In this document: positions 7,408 to 16,198 of the stretch, one piece after another
How positions within the stretch are numbered: position 1 is the first letter of the stretch
Layout of the letters: every line of letters starts with the position of its first letter
Source: Xanthobacteraceae bacterium
Lineage (GTDB): Bacteria; Pseudomonadota; Alphaproteobacteria; Rhizobiales; Xanthobacteraceae
Length of the DNA: 45,108 nt
Reading direction: 5' to 3'
NCBI GenBank assembly: GCA_031291445.1
Contig: JARLJA010000138.1
Coordinates: forward strand, 1-45,108
Position numbers and translations under genes: made by a program
The notes under the pieces: generated by a model
Databases searched by the model: none
Seen by the model: the letters and a program-made list of their open reading frames with translations, nothing else
What the model was told of the DNA's origin: nothing

Positions 7408-7527
7408 TGCTTTCCCCGTCGTCCCAGGCTTGACCGGGGGAGAGTAACACCGCGTGTGACGCAAGGCGCCCGCCTCACACTCCGCCGTCGTCGCCCGGCT
7501 TGACCGGGCGACCCAGTACGCCGCCAC
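7408..7527. repeat. Two degenerate copies of a CGTCGTC-CC-GGCTTGACCGGG repeat
   Basis: CCGTCGTCCCAGGCTTGACC (from 7408) and CGTCGTCGCCCGGCTTGACC (from 7487) are diverged copies. The second continues into GGGCGACCCAGTACGCCG. GCCCGGCTTGACCGGGC is itself a short hairpin. It is a dispersed intergenic repeat of the kind common in Bradyrhizobium-type genomes, located between the beta-lactamase start and the FlhB-like gene end. Confidence 0.65.
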
Positions 7528-7633
7528 GTCGCGGATCAGTCGCTGGCGATCCCGGCTACTGGATCACACGGTCGCTGCGCGCCGGGTGACGACGTCGGAG
7601 AACGGTGACGCGCCTAGGCAATATCGGCACCAG

Positions 7634-7912
7634 CTACTTGATCTTCCCCGACAGCCGCAGCACGAAGATCAGCACCTCGGCGACCGCCTTGTAGAGCTCT
7701 TCCGGGATCTCGTCGCCGAGTTCGACGTTCGAGAGCGCGCCGGCCAGCACCTCGTTTTCCTCGATCGGAATGTTGTTGGCCTTGGCGAGCTCGACGATCT
7801 TCTCGCCGATCGCGCCCTTGCCCTTGGCGACCACCCGCGGCGCGCCCTTGCGGTCACGGTCGTAGTGCAGGGCAACCGCGAGTGATCTGGGCGGGGTGAC
7901 GGTCGTGCTCAT
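7634..7912 (-). CDS. FlhB C-terminal-domain-like protein (FlhX/YlqH type)
   Basis: 92 residues resembling the cytoplasmic C-terminal domain of FlhB, the switch protein of the flagellar export gate. SLAVALHYDRDRKGAPRVVA corresponds to the strand after the FlhB self-cleavage site, followed by GAIGEKIVELAKANNIPIEE, NVELGDEIPEELYKAVAEVL and IFVLRL. The cleavage motif NPTH itself and all membrane segments are missing, so this is the stand-alone form known in several bacteria as FlhX/YlqH, which can partly replace the cleaved FlhB fragment. Its ATG overlaps the stop of the FliK-like gene by four bases (ATGA), indicating translational coupling. A role in hook-length/export-specificity switching is inferred from this pairing. 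Confidence 0.85.
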   Translation of the reverse strand: MSTTVTPPRSLAVALHYDRDRKGAPRVVAKGKGAIGEKIVELAKANNIPIEENEVLAGALSNVELGDEIPEELYKAVAEVLIFVLRLSGKIK

Positions 7913-9483
7913 GTGGCGCGGTCCAGGAAGCGGCCGGCAGCCGCCGCCTTCGCCGGCAGCGGCGGCGCGCCGTCGCCGATCACGATGTCGCCGGGCTCGA
8001 GGTCGGCCTGGCGCAACGCGGCACCGAGCTCCGGCGCGCTGATGCGCAGCTGGGCCGCGGTCTGCGGCCGCTCCGCCCACATCCGCACCGAGGTGGTGCC
8101 GCCGACCAGCGAGACGATGGCATGAACCGGCCCGGTCGGCTCGACATTGAGCGAAAACCGCGCGCGCCACACCCGCTGGCCGGCGCCGGCCGTCTGGCCG
8201 CCGCCGTCGCCCGAGATTTCGAACTGGGCCACCGCGGTGCCCTGCGGCGTGGCGAACGGGATCTCGAAATTCCAGCGCGCCGTGGCGCGGTCCGCGGCAC
8301 CGGCATCGCCCTGCCCCGGCAGCGACGCGATCTGCAGCAAGGTCTGCCGCGCGATGGCGCCGTCGGTATCGGCGACGAGATGCTGAACGATCTCGTGGGA
8401 CGAGGCACCGGCGGCGATCGACGGCGACGCCACCGCCTGCGCCGAGGGCGCGGCGCCACGATACGGTGGCGGCACACCGGCTGCCCCGACGGCTGGCCCG
8501 GCGGCACCGCCCGGCGCCGTCGGCGGGGCCTCGGCTTCGGGAAGGTGGGTCGGCGCGGCGGTCGCCGCATCGATCTGCGCCGGCGTGGAGCCGCCCGGCA
8601 TCAGCGCCGCGGCGTCTTCGCCAGCGAGAAGCACGGCCGCTTCGAGCACCTGCCCGCCGCCTTGCGGGGCAAGCGGGCTCGACGGGGTCTGCGCCCCGGC
8701 GCCGTGGGCGGTGGCGTCGGGCACCTCCACCACCGGCACGGCCGGACCAACCGCCTCGGCGGTCGCCGGCGCCTCGGCGCTGGTCGTCGTCAACAGCTGG
8801 CGGAGCACGAGCAGCGCCCCCTTGAGGTCCGGCGGGCCGCCCGCCTGGCCCGGCATCAAGAGACCGCCGGCCAGCCCGGCTTCGAGGAACAGGCCTGAGT
8901 TCGCGAACGCCGACTGGATGTCGGTGGCGCCCAGCGTGGTGGTCAGCACCGGGCGCGCCGCCAGCAGATCCGTAGCGGCCTGCTGCACCGGCGCCGGCAG
9001 ACTACTGACGGTGGCCGCGAGATTGGCGAACAGGCTCGACAATCCGCTCTGGCGCGCCGCCGCGTTCTGCGCCGCGGCCGCGACCGCCGCCGCCTGGGCC
9101 GGCGTCAACAGGGTGACGTTCGTCGGCGCGGCGACGTCACCCGCGAGCACGGTGCGCGCGATCGCCGAGGTGTCGGTGGCCTGGCTCGTCGCGGCGGTGG
9201 CGGCCGTGCCCGCGGCGCCCTGCGCCGCGCCCTCCGGAACGATGGTGAGCTGGATGCCCTGAGCGGTCTGCGACACCGCGAGCTGAAGCGTGGCGCCGGT
9301 CTGGAGCGGCACCAGCGACTGCACGTCGAGCGACATGTTGGCGATGGCGATCCGCACCAGGTTGGCGTCGAGCACGCTCAGCACCTGCGCGGTGACCACC
9401 GTCCCCGGCTGCAGTACCAGCGTCGGCGCCGCGGCGCCCTGAACGGTCGCCGTGGAAACGACGGAAACACCCGAAACCGCCAT
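7909..9483 (-). CDS. FliK-like flagellar hook-length control protein
   Basis: 524 residues from ATG 9483. The N-terminal part (about 20-100) is a small beta-rich domain (PGTVVTAQVLSVLDANLVRI). A long Ala/Pro/Gly-rich, probably disordered ruler-like centre follows. The C-terminal globular region, with WNFEIPFATPQGTAVAQFEI and ARFSLNVEPTGPVHAIVSL, then LRISAPELGAALRQADLEPG, matches the FliK C-terminal (Flg_hook) domain that contacts FlhB. The frame is open upstream to a GTG at 9570. ATG 9483 is preferred because a GAAGGG site lies about 9 bases before it. Coupled to the downstream FlhB-like gene by a four-base overlap. No other flagellar genes are in the window, and low-complexity composition makes length and start the least certain points. 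Confidence 0.8.
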   Translation of the reverse strand: MAVSGVSVVSTATVQGAAAPTLVLQPGTVVTAQVLSVLDANLVRIAIANMSLDVQSLVPLQTGATLQLAVSQTAQGIQLTIVPEGAAQGAAGTAATAATSQATDTSAIARTVLAGDVAAPTNVTLLTPAQAAAVAAAAQNAAARQSGLSSLFANLAATVSSLPAPVQQAATDLLAARPVLTTTLGATDIQSAFANSGLFLEAGLAGGLLMPGQAGGPPDLKGALLVLRQLLTTTSAEAPATAEAVGPAVPVVEVPDATAHGAGAQTPSSPLAPQGGGQVLEAAVLLAGEDAAALMPGGSTPAQIDAATAAPTHLPEAEAPPTAPGGAAGPAVGAAGVPPPYRGAAPSAQAVASPSIAAGASSHEIVQHLVADTDGAIARQTLLQIASLPGQGDAGAADRATARWNFEIPFATPQGTAVAQFEISGDGGGQTAGAGQRVWRARFSLNVEPTGPVHAIVSLVGGTTSVRMWAERPQTAAQLRISAPELGAALRQADLEPGDIVIGDGAPPLPAKAAAAGRFLDRAT

Positions 9484-9643
9484 GCCGGAGCCCTTCGGCG
9501 CACTTGCTGATAGATGGGAGACCGGCTGGGGCACGATGCCGCCGTCAGCGATCCCGATTCGACGGATCACATTGCCGGCTCACGCTAGGGACCGCGCGTT
9601 AATCCATCGTTAGCAAAGCGCCTGAGGGCCGGCGCGGGCTCGC

Positions 9644-10372
<729 letters not shown>

Positions 10373-10922
10373 GCCAAGCTCTCAGCGGCCTCACGCTCAC
10401 GCGGCTTGCCGAAGGCCTCCCGCGATGTCGGCCTCACCGCGACAAGCGCCGGCCGCTGGAGCCGGGATCGCCGCGATGGATCGTCCGGCGCGATGGCACC
10501 GCCCGGGCGGCCACTGCCGACGATGGCCCGGGAGATGGCGCCTTTGGCATCAACTTGCTTCACATCGACCTGCCAGGCCCGAGTTCGCCGCGTTGAACCC
10601 GGAATACGCAGCTTGGCTTCGTTGCCAAGATGCAACACGTATTCAGAAAGTTATTAGACTACAGGTGGTGCTGCGGTGAACCGACATTCCTCCGCGTGCG
10701 CCCGAAGCCAGACCTCACCACTGGTCGCTCGCGGGCTGGCACGCGATCCGCGCCACGCCCCACCCTGCCCCGGCAGTTCCCAACATGCCGAAAACGGCAT
10801 ATTTTTTCTATATGCCACTCTGGCTGAAATAATATCTTTTAGATATCTTTCTGGTCTGAGCCGCCCAAGGCGACCACGATGGGCGCCAGCACTGTACCGG
10901 CTGAGCGCGAGATCCATTCCGC
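10373..10922. other. Gene-poor stretch with possible kinase-tail remnant and AT-rich hairpin
   Basis: There is no convincing gene in these 550 bases. A minus-strand frame (10369-10638) carries an AISRAIV...GGAI string reminiscent of a histidine-kinase G2 box but nothing else recognisable. At 10796-10816, GGCATAT and ATATGCC form a hairpin around a T-rich loop. 10796-10855 is unusually AT-rich for this genome and may hold a promoter. Confidence 0.4.
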
Positions 10923-11396
10923 CTACTGTCCGATGGCGGATGGAGTGGCACGCACCGGCGGGTTGTCCTGGCGAGGCGGATACAGATAGTGCTCGATCAG
11001 CCAGGTTCGCACGGCGGGCGTCCCTCCCTCGAGCAGTTCGCGCGCTCTGGTCCTTGCGGCTGCAAGCGCATTGCTCCCGCTGCCGTAGTCCCGGGCCAGG
11101 ACTTCAAGCGCGAGCGCTTCCGCGGCAATAATGACGAAAAACTCGTTCGCTCGCCGCGCACTGCGGGCGGTGCTGGCCTTTTGCAGCGCATCCTTCAGGG
11201 ACGCATGCTGCTCGATGAAACCGGCCAGGCCCGCCTTCCACAGCATGTCCGGCAGGCAAGGGTAGCCATGCATCTCATGATAGGTCACGACCAGCCGATG
11301 GCACTGCGACCGCAGGTCCTCGGGAATGAACCCAAACTCGTGGTCCTTGGCGATCGGATCAGCCAACTTGCGCCGGCCAGCCTTCCCTGCGCTCAT
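10923..11396 (-). CDS. Hypothetical protein, unknown family
   Basis: I do not recognise this 157-residue protein. It has a basic N-terminus (MSAGKAGRRKLADPIAK), then a predicted mostly helical body: PEDLRSQCHRLVVTYHEMHG, a KAGLAGFIEQHASLKDALQKA helix, an ANEFFVIIAAEALALEVLAR helix, and a C-terminal TWLIEHYLYPPRQD. There is no signal peptide and no membrane segment. Two His (in VTYHEMHG and IEHY) do not make a recognised metal motif. It is a single gene between an AT-rich stretch and the porin locus. Steady third-position GC and a good ATG at 11396 support it being real. The role is unknown. Confidence 0.6.
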   Translation of the reverse strand: MSAGKAGRRKLADPIAKDHEFGFIPEDLRSQCHRLVVTYHEMHGYPCLPDMLWKAGLAGFIEQHASLKDALQKASTARSARRANEFFVIIAAEALALEVLARDYGSGSNALAAARTRARELLEGGTPAVRTWLIEHYLYPPRQDNPPVRATPSAIGQ

Positions 11397-11877
11397 ACGA
11401 TGGTTTCCGCGTAGCCGGCGTTATCGATCGAGATTACGATTTCGCGGATAGCTATTCGATGCACCTCAAGCGCGGCTTACATTGAATTAAAATAGCCGAA
11501 TGGCGGCCAGTGGACGCTGACGCAGCTTTGCGTCTCGCGCGAAGCGGTACTTCGATACTCCATGGGCCGATTTTCCCGAGCCAATTCCATTGCTGCTGGA
11601 GACCGGCCCGAACTCAACCGGTCAGTCACTTGCCATCCACTCGCCATCGCACCGCACACTACGCGCACACTATTTGTGCTGCGGCGCTAGGCATCTGTGT
11701 TTTTTATGTGCAAAGATATATCTACGGTGGATTTCGATATGTTTTTTATATTTTTTTCCTCTGGAACAGATATCGATTTTAGAATCCAGACCGGGACAAA
11801 TCACATTACCGGTTGTTCAGGAATCGGCGGCGACGCGAGTTCAGGGGGCGTCGTCAAAAACGGGGTTTGGGGTCATC
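11397..11877. other. Long upstream region of porin 1 with an AT-rich patch
   Basis: There is no independent gene in these 481 bases; the porin frame is open upstream but has no signal there. About 11690-11775 is markedly AT-rich (runs of six and seven T), in contrast to the GC-rich surroundings, and is the probable promoter/5'-leader zone of the porin. TGTTTTTTATGTGCA (11698-11712) recurs with a two-base insertion at 15787-15803. Confidence 0.55.
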
Positions 11878-13506
11878 ATGAGAAAGCTTCTATTGGCAAG
11901 CGCGTCGCTGGCGGGGCTCGTCGCGTCGGGTTCTGCGTTCGCGGCGGACGCATCGATTCCGGTGAAGGCACCAAGGGTGTGTGATCCGTACAAGAACTAT
12001 TCCTGCCTGGACGCCTATCTCGGCGAGGACGTGTTCACGCGCTTCGTCAACTACTACAAGCTGGAATGGGGCCACGACGCTGCGCCGGCCGATCCCAAGG
12101 CGCCGCCCAGCCGCCGCGACTACTGGCCCGGCACGCCGCAGACCGTTCCGCCGATGCCGTTCACCGAGTGGCCCCAGGGCGGCGTCACCTCGATCGGCGT
12201 GACCCGTCCCTCCTCGGTCGACAGCCCGCTGATGGCGGCGATCGCCCACACCGGGCCCGGCGACTGGATGGCCGACAATCACATTCAGGTCTACGGCTGG
12301 GTCAACGTCGGCGCCAACGTCTCGAGCAACTCGACCAAGCCGGGCGGCAACTTCCCGGCGGCCTACATGTACACGCCGAACACGGTGACGCTCGATCAGG
12401 CGGTGATCTATGTCGAACGCCTGCCCGATACGGTGCAGAAGGACCACGTCGACTGGGGCTTCCGCCTGTCGGGGATCTACGGCGAGAACTACCGCTACAC
12501 CACCGCCTACGGCCTGTTCAGCAACCAGTTGCTGAAGAACAATTCGGTCAACGGCTACGACATGCCGATGATGTGGGGCGAAGTGTTCATCCCGCAGCTG
12601 ATGGAAGGCCTCTTGGTGCGCGTCGGTCGCTTCATCTCGATCCCGGACACCGAGGCGCAGCTGGCGCCGAACAACTACATGTACTCGCACTCGATGGTCT
12701 ATGCCTACGACAACTATACCAATACGGGCCTGATCACGACGCTGGCCTGGAACAAGAACATCCAGACCCAGCTCGGCGTCACGGTCGGCACCGAGGCGAT
12801 GCCGTGGCACATCGGTGCGCGGGTCATCAACCCGTTCCCGAACCCGGTCTATCCTGACGCCACGATGCTGAAGGATCCGGGCGCGCAGCCGTCGCTCACC
12901 GCCAGCATCCAGATCAAGAGCGACAGCGGCAACGACGCCATCTACCTCGTCGCCGACGGCATCAACAACGGCCACTGGGGCTACAACAACCTGCAGTGGC
13001 TGGGCGGCACCTACTACCACAAGTTCAACGACCAGTGGCACATCACGTTCGAGGCCTACACGCTGTCGCAGCGCAACGTCCTGAACGCGAACAATGCGAC
13101 CGCGCAGACCATCGCCGCCAACAGCGGCTATCCGTTCGGCCCGCAGCAGATGCCGTTCAACTCGCCGTTCCTCGCCCAGTGTCCGGCGGAAGTCGTGACC
13201 TGTACGGCAAAGGTCTACACCGCCCTGTCCTACCTGAACTACAAGTTCACGCCGCTGGACAACCTGTCGTTCCGCGCCGAGTTCTATGACGACGTCAACG
13301 GCCAGCGTACCGGCACCGCGACGCGCTACATCGAAACCGGCATCGGCTGGCAGCACTGGTACTCGCCGCAGATCGAAGTCCGGCCGGAGGTCTCGTACTA
13401 TCACTCCTTCGACGCGCCGGCCTTCAACGGCAACTCCAATGCCGGCATTCTGCCGAACAAGAACTACGCCATCATCGGCGCGGCCGACGTGATCTGGCAC
13501 TTCTGA
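11878..13506 (+). CDS. Outer-membrane beta-barrel porin, paralogue 1
   Basis: 542 residues. Sec signal peptide 1-22 (MRKLLLASASLAGLVASGSA, cut near AFA-AD). The mature start has a CDPYKNYSC pair (Cys35/Cys43) and a second Cys pair in QCPAEVVTC, so two periplasmic or extracellular disulfides are likely. Long stretches of alternating aromatic/polar residues (HIQVYGWVNVGANV, WGFRLSGIYGENYRYTTAYG, LTYYHKF-like strands) and a terminal Phe (IWHF) mark an outer-membrane barrel. It resembles the porin-2/OmpL-like (BBP2-type) family of Bradyrhizobium relatives, which is assumed to form a general or solute-selective channel; the substrate is unknown. ATG 11878 is chosen since it opens the signal peptide. 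It is followed by a strong terminator, so it is monocistronic. The two paralogues downstream are very similar throughout. Confidence 0.88.
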   Translation: MRKLLLASASLAGLVASGSAFAADASIPVKAPRVCDPYKNYSCLDAYLGEDVFTRFVNYYKLEWGHDAAPADPKAPPSRRDYWPGTPQTVPPMPFTEWPQGGVTSIGVTRPSSVDSPLMAAIAHTGPGDWMADNHIQVYGWVNVGANVSSNSTKPGGNFPAAYMYTPNTVTLDQAVIYVERLPDTVQKDHVDWGFRLSGIYGENYRYTTAYGLFSNQLLKNNSVNGYDMPMMWGEVFIPQLMEGLLVRVGRFISIPDTEAQLAPNNYMYSHSMVYAYDNYTNTGLITTLAWNKNIQTQLGVTVGTEAMPWHIGARVINPFPNPVYPDATMLKDPGAQPSLTASIQIKSDSGNDAIYLVADGINNGHWGYNNLQWLGGTYYHKFNDQWHITFEAYTLSQRNVLNANNATAQTIAANSGYPFGPQQMPFNSPFLAQCPAEVVTCTAKVYTALSYLNYKFTPLDNLSFRAEFYDDVNGQRTGTATRYIETGIGWQHWYSPQIEVRPEVSYYHSFDAPAFNGNSNAGILPNKNYAIIGAADVIWHF

Positions 13507-13515
13507 CGACCGCGG

Positions 13516-13556
13516 CAGGCGGGGTGGTTCGAACGGACCATCCCGCCTGTCTTTTC
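13516..13556 (+). terminator. Rho-independent terminator of porin 1
   Basis: A 15-base stem (13516-13530 with 13535-13549, two or three G-T wobbles) with a four-base loop, followed by TCTTTTCC. It begins 10 bases after the porin stop. Confidence 0.88.
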
Positions 13557-13793
13557 CGTAACGCGGGCGATCACCGGCGCCGAGCAACCTGCGTCACGGC
13601 GTCCTGGTCTGGCCTGCGAGCAACAACACCCGCCCCTCGAAACGCCGGCGCTCCGGGACGCTCCCTGCGTGACTTTCGCCAGGGCGGCAAGCGAGCCGGA
13701 TCGGTCCGAGCGAGCCGCGGCTGGGAGGCGCGTTCCCATTGCGGGCAATGGCGCAGCGATCGCAGGCGCGGTCCAACGAAGGCGAGTTCTGGA

Positions 13794-15431
13794 ATGCGAA
13801 AAGTTGTTTTCTCGGGCCTGGTGGCCGCCGTGGTGATCGCGGCATCGAACGGCGCCGGCGCCGATGGTCTGCCGGCGTCCCTGCCCCTCAAGGCCTCCCC
13901 CTCGTGCGATCCCTACAAGAACTACTCGTGCCTCGACGCCTATCTCGGCGCTGACCTGTTCGGCCGCTTCATCAACTACTACCGGCTTGAGTGGGGTCAC
14001 GATGCGCCGCCGGTCGATCCCAAAGCCCCCCCGGGACGCCGCGCGGAATGGCCACCGACGCCGGAAGCCCTGCCGCCAATGCCATTCACGGAATGGCCGT
14101 ATGGCGGCACCACCAATCTCGGCGTGACCCGGCCCAATTCGATCGACAGCCCGCTGATGGCCGCGATCGCCCACACCGGTCCCGGCGAATGGATGGCCGA
14201 CAACCACATCCAGATCTACGGCTGGGCCAACGCCGGCGGCAACATCTCGACCAACACGGTCAGGCCCGGCGGCAACGCGCCGGCGGCCTACAGCTTCACG
14301 CCGAACACGGTGCAGCTCGACCAGGCGGTGGTCTACATCGAGCGCCTGCCCGACACCGTGCAGAAGGACCACGTCGACTGGGGTTTCCGCATCTCCGGCA
14401 TCTACGGCGAGAACTATCGCTACACCACCGCCTACGGCCTGTTCAGCAACCAGCTGCTGCGGAGCAATTCGTACAACGGCTACGACATGCCGATGGTCTA
14501 TGGCGACGTCTTCATCCCCCAGGTGCTCGACGGATTGCACATCCGGGTCGGCCGCTACATCTCGATTCCCGACATCGAGGCGCAACTCGCGCCGAACAAC
14601 TACATGTACTCGCACTCGCTGACGTACACCTACGACAACTACACCAACACCGGCATCCATTCGACGCTGGCGATGAACCGGAACGTCATCCTGCAGCTCG
14701 GCGTCTCGGTCGGCACCGAGGCGATGCCGTGGCACTGGGGCGCGAAGATACAGAATCCCTTCCCGAACCCGATCTATCCCGACGCCACCATGCTGAAGGA
14801 TCCCGGCGCCCAGCCGTCGCTGACCGCCGGCATTCGCATCACCAGCAACGACGGCAACGACAACATCAACATCGTCGCCACCGGCATCAACAACGGCGAG
14901 TGGGGCTACAACAATCTGCAGTGGACCGGCTTCACCGCCTACCACAAGTTCAACGACCAGTGGCACATCTCGCTGGAAGGCTACACGCTGGATCAGCGCA
15001 AGGTGCTGAACCAGAACAACCCGCTGGCGCAGACCATCATCGCCAACAACGGCTATCCGTTCAATCCGACCCAGATCTCGTTCAACGCGCCGAGCTTCGC
15101 CCAGTGTCCGGCCGAGGTGGTGACCTGCACCGCGCGCTCCTACGCCGCGCTGGCGTATCTGAACTACCAGTTCTCGCCGCTCGACAACCTGTCGTTCCGC
15201 GGCGAGTTCTATGACGACGAGGCGGGCCAGCGCACCGGTACCAAGACGCGCTACGTCGAAGGCGGCATCGGCTGGCAGCACTGGTACTCGCCGCAGATCG
15301 AGGTCCGGCCGGAGATCAGCTACTACCACTCGCTCGACGCCCCCGCATTCAACGGCAACTCCAATGCCGGCATCGCGCCGACGCGCAACTACGCCGTGAT
15401 CGGCTCGGCGGACGTGATCATCCACTTCTGA
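13794..15431 (+). CDS. Outer-membrane beta-barrel porin, paralogue 2
   Basis: 545 residues. Signal peptide about 1-23 (MRKVVFSGLVAAVVIAASNG). It has the same architecture as paralogue 1: CDPYKNYSC (Cys38/Cys46), PPMPFTEWPYGG, PNTVQLDQAVVYIERLPDTV, WGFRISGIYGENYRYTTAYG, the second pair QCPAEVVTC, GQRTGTKTRYVEGGIGWQHW and terminal IIHF. It differs from the other two mainly in its less typical signal peptide and in loop residues (LDQRKVLNQNNPLAQT; FNPTQISFNAPS instead of FGPQQMPFNSPF). Loop differences are where selectivity, phage receptor and antibody surfaces usually lie (inference). ATG 13794 is preceded by GAAGGCGAG. The upstream gap to porin 1 is 287 bases with an intervening terminator, so it should have its own promoter. 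No clear U-tract terminator follows. Confidence 0.87.
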   Translation: MRKVVFSGLVAAVVIAASNGAGADGLPASLPLKASPSCDPYKNYSCLDAYLGADLFGRFINYYRLEWGHDAPPVDPKAPPGRRAEWPPTPEALPPMPFTEWPYGGTTNLGVTRPNSIDSPLMAAIAHTGPGEWMADNHIQIYGWANAGGNISTNTVRPGGNAPAAYSFTPNTVQLDQAVVYIERLPDTVQKDHVDWGFRISGIYGENYRYTTAYGLFSNQLLRSNSYNGYDMPMVYGDVFIPQVLDGLHIRVGRYISIPDIEAQLAPNNYMYSHSLTYTYDNYTNTGIHSTLAMNRNVILQLGVSVGTEAMPWHWGAKIQNPFPNPIYPDATMLKDPGAQPSLTAGIRITSNDGNDNINIVATGINNGEWGYNNLQWTGFTAYHKFNDQWHISLEGYTLDQRKVLNQNNPLAQTIIANNGYPFNPTQISFNAPSFAQCPAEVVTCTARSYAALAYLNYQFSPLDNLSFRGEFYDDEAGQRTGTKTRYVEGGIGWQHWYSPQIEVRPEISYYHSLDAPAFNGNSNAGIAPTRNYAVIGSADVIIHF

Positions 15432-15697
15432 GCCGGACACGGGCCGACCGCCCGCTGAAGGGTGTGGCAGCGGCCCAACTGCGGCATGATTCGAGGCCCT
15501 GGCATCCGGATCCTTGCTGCCGGACGCTCCCGAGCCCGACGAATTCGCCTTCCGGCCGGGCTCGCGCTGCCCTTGATCGAGCGGACCCTGCCCTCGGGCA
15601 AGCGGCGATCGCTTGTCCTTGCATCGCGAAGGACTCGGCAACACGGTGTTCGCGGCCGCATCATGTGCTTGGCCATAACCACTTATTCGCTGCGTGG

Positions 15698-15739
15698 GGC
15701 GCCTTGGCCGGGCGAGTTGCCACGTCCGGCCAAGGCGCC
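15698..15739. repeat. GC-rich stem-loop downstream of porin 2
   Basis: GGCGCCTTGGCCGG (15698-15711) is perfectly matched by CCGGCCAAGGCGCC (15726-15739) around a 14-base loop. There is no T tract, so it is a processing/stability stem or a Rho-dependent end rather than a classic terminator. Confidence 0.7.
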
Positions 15740-15799
15740 TAGCGCTTCATCCCGCTGGGATGAATGCTCATTTTTCAGTCAAATCCTGTTTTTTATTTG

Positions 15800-15818
15800 T
15801 GCAGATCCCGGATCTGCA
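15800..15818. promoter_or_regulatory. Operator-like palindrome upstream of the small His-tailed gene
   Basis: TGCAGATCC and GGATCTGCA are perfect nine-base arms around a single C, 72 bases before the ATG at 15890 and just after an AT-rich T-run. Position and symmetry suggest a repressor site, or a stem in the 5' leader. No regulator is assignable. Confidence 0.45.
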
Positions 15819-15889
15819 TTAGCCTTTTCACAATGAGGCTACCCTACAATTGCAAGCACGCATCCCAGTAACCCCTAAGGGAGGGTTCG

Positions 15890-16105
15890 ATGTCCAAGCG
15901 CAATACAGCCCTGATTGCCGCATTGTCGATGATCGCCACGGGAACCATCTTCTCGAGCCAGGTTCAGGCCGGCGGCGCCTCGAGCGCGGCCATGAAGAAC
16001 TCCAGCCATGCGGTGCAGATGGCCAACAACGGCCAGAACGACCAGGTGGAGATCACCCAGTTCACGTCGTCATCCGCGCCGCGCCACCACCGCCATCATC
16101 ACTAA
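15890..16105 (+). CDS. Small exported protein with His-rich C-terminus
   Basis: 71 residues. Signal peptide 1-27 (MSKRNTALIAALSMIATGTI..., cleavage at VQA-GG). The mature peptide of 44 residues is Ser/Asn/Gln-rich (SSHAVQMANNGQNDQVEITQ) and ends in RHHRHHH, a likely metal-binding tail. AAGGGAGGG (15878-15886) is an excellent ribosome-binding site, and a strong terminator follows, so this is a genuine, probably well-expressed gene despite its size. No family is recognised. Periplasmic or extracellular location is inferred. It lies between porins 2 and 3, and a link to envelope metal homeostasis or to the porins is speculative. Confidence 0.78.
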   Translation: MSKRNTALIAALSMIATGTIFSSQVQAGGASSAAMKNSSHAVQMANNGQNDQVEITQFTSSSAPRHHRHHH

Positions 16106-16154
16106 CCTGGTGTTCCAGCGGGCGCGCTGGCTGATCTTCTCGGAGGAAGTTGAT

Positions 16155-16190
16155 GTGCGACAGCATCGCTGCTGTCGCACACTTTCTTTC
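16155..16190 (+). terminator. Rho-independent terminator of the small His-tailed gene
   Basis: GTGCGACAGC (16155-16164) pairs perfectly with GCTGTCGCAC (16171-16180) around ATCGCT, followed by ACTTTCTTTC. It lies 50 bases past the stop at 16105, between convergent genes. Confidence 0.88.
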
Positions 16191-16198
16191 AGCCTCTA

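Larger units (their letters stand above)
15432..15889. other. Gene-free stretch between porin 2 and the small His-tailed gene
   Basis: No coding sequence is supported. It holds a 14-base-arm hairpin without U tract (15698-15711 with 15726-15739), then an AT-rich promoter-like zone with a T-run motif (15787-15803) and a 19-base operator-like palindrome (15800-15818). Confidence 0.55.

Noticed and set aside
10676-11131. Plus-strand 151-codon frame
   Set aside because: Its second half is antisense to the 10923-11396 gene and its sequence is Arg/Ser/Pro-rich without a domain or ribosome-binding site.
11890-13587. Long minus-strand open frame (565 codons) opposite porin 1
   Set aside because: It is the antisense shadow of the porin, very rich in Arg/Val/Asp/Gly, with no signal or domain. 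Equivalent shadows occur opposite porins 2 and 3.
13464-15644. Minus-strand open frame of 726 codons opposite porin 2
   Set aside because: Same antisense artefact of high-GC coding sequence; its translation mirrors the porin and resembles the shadow opposite porin 1.
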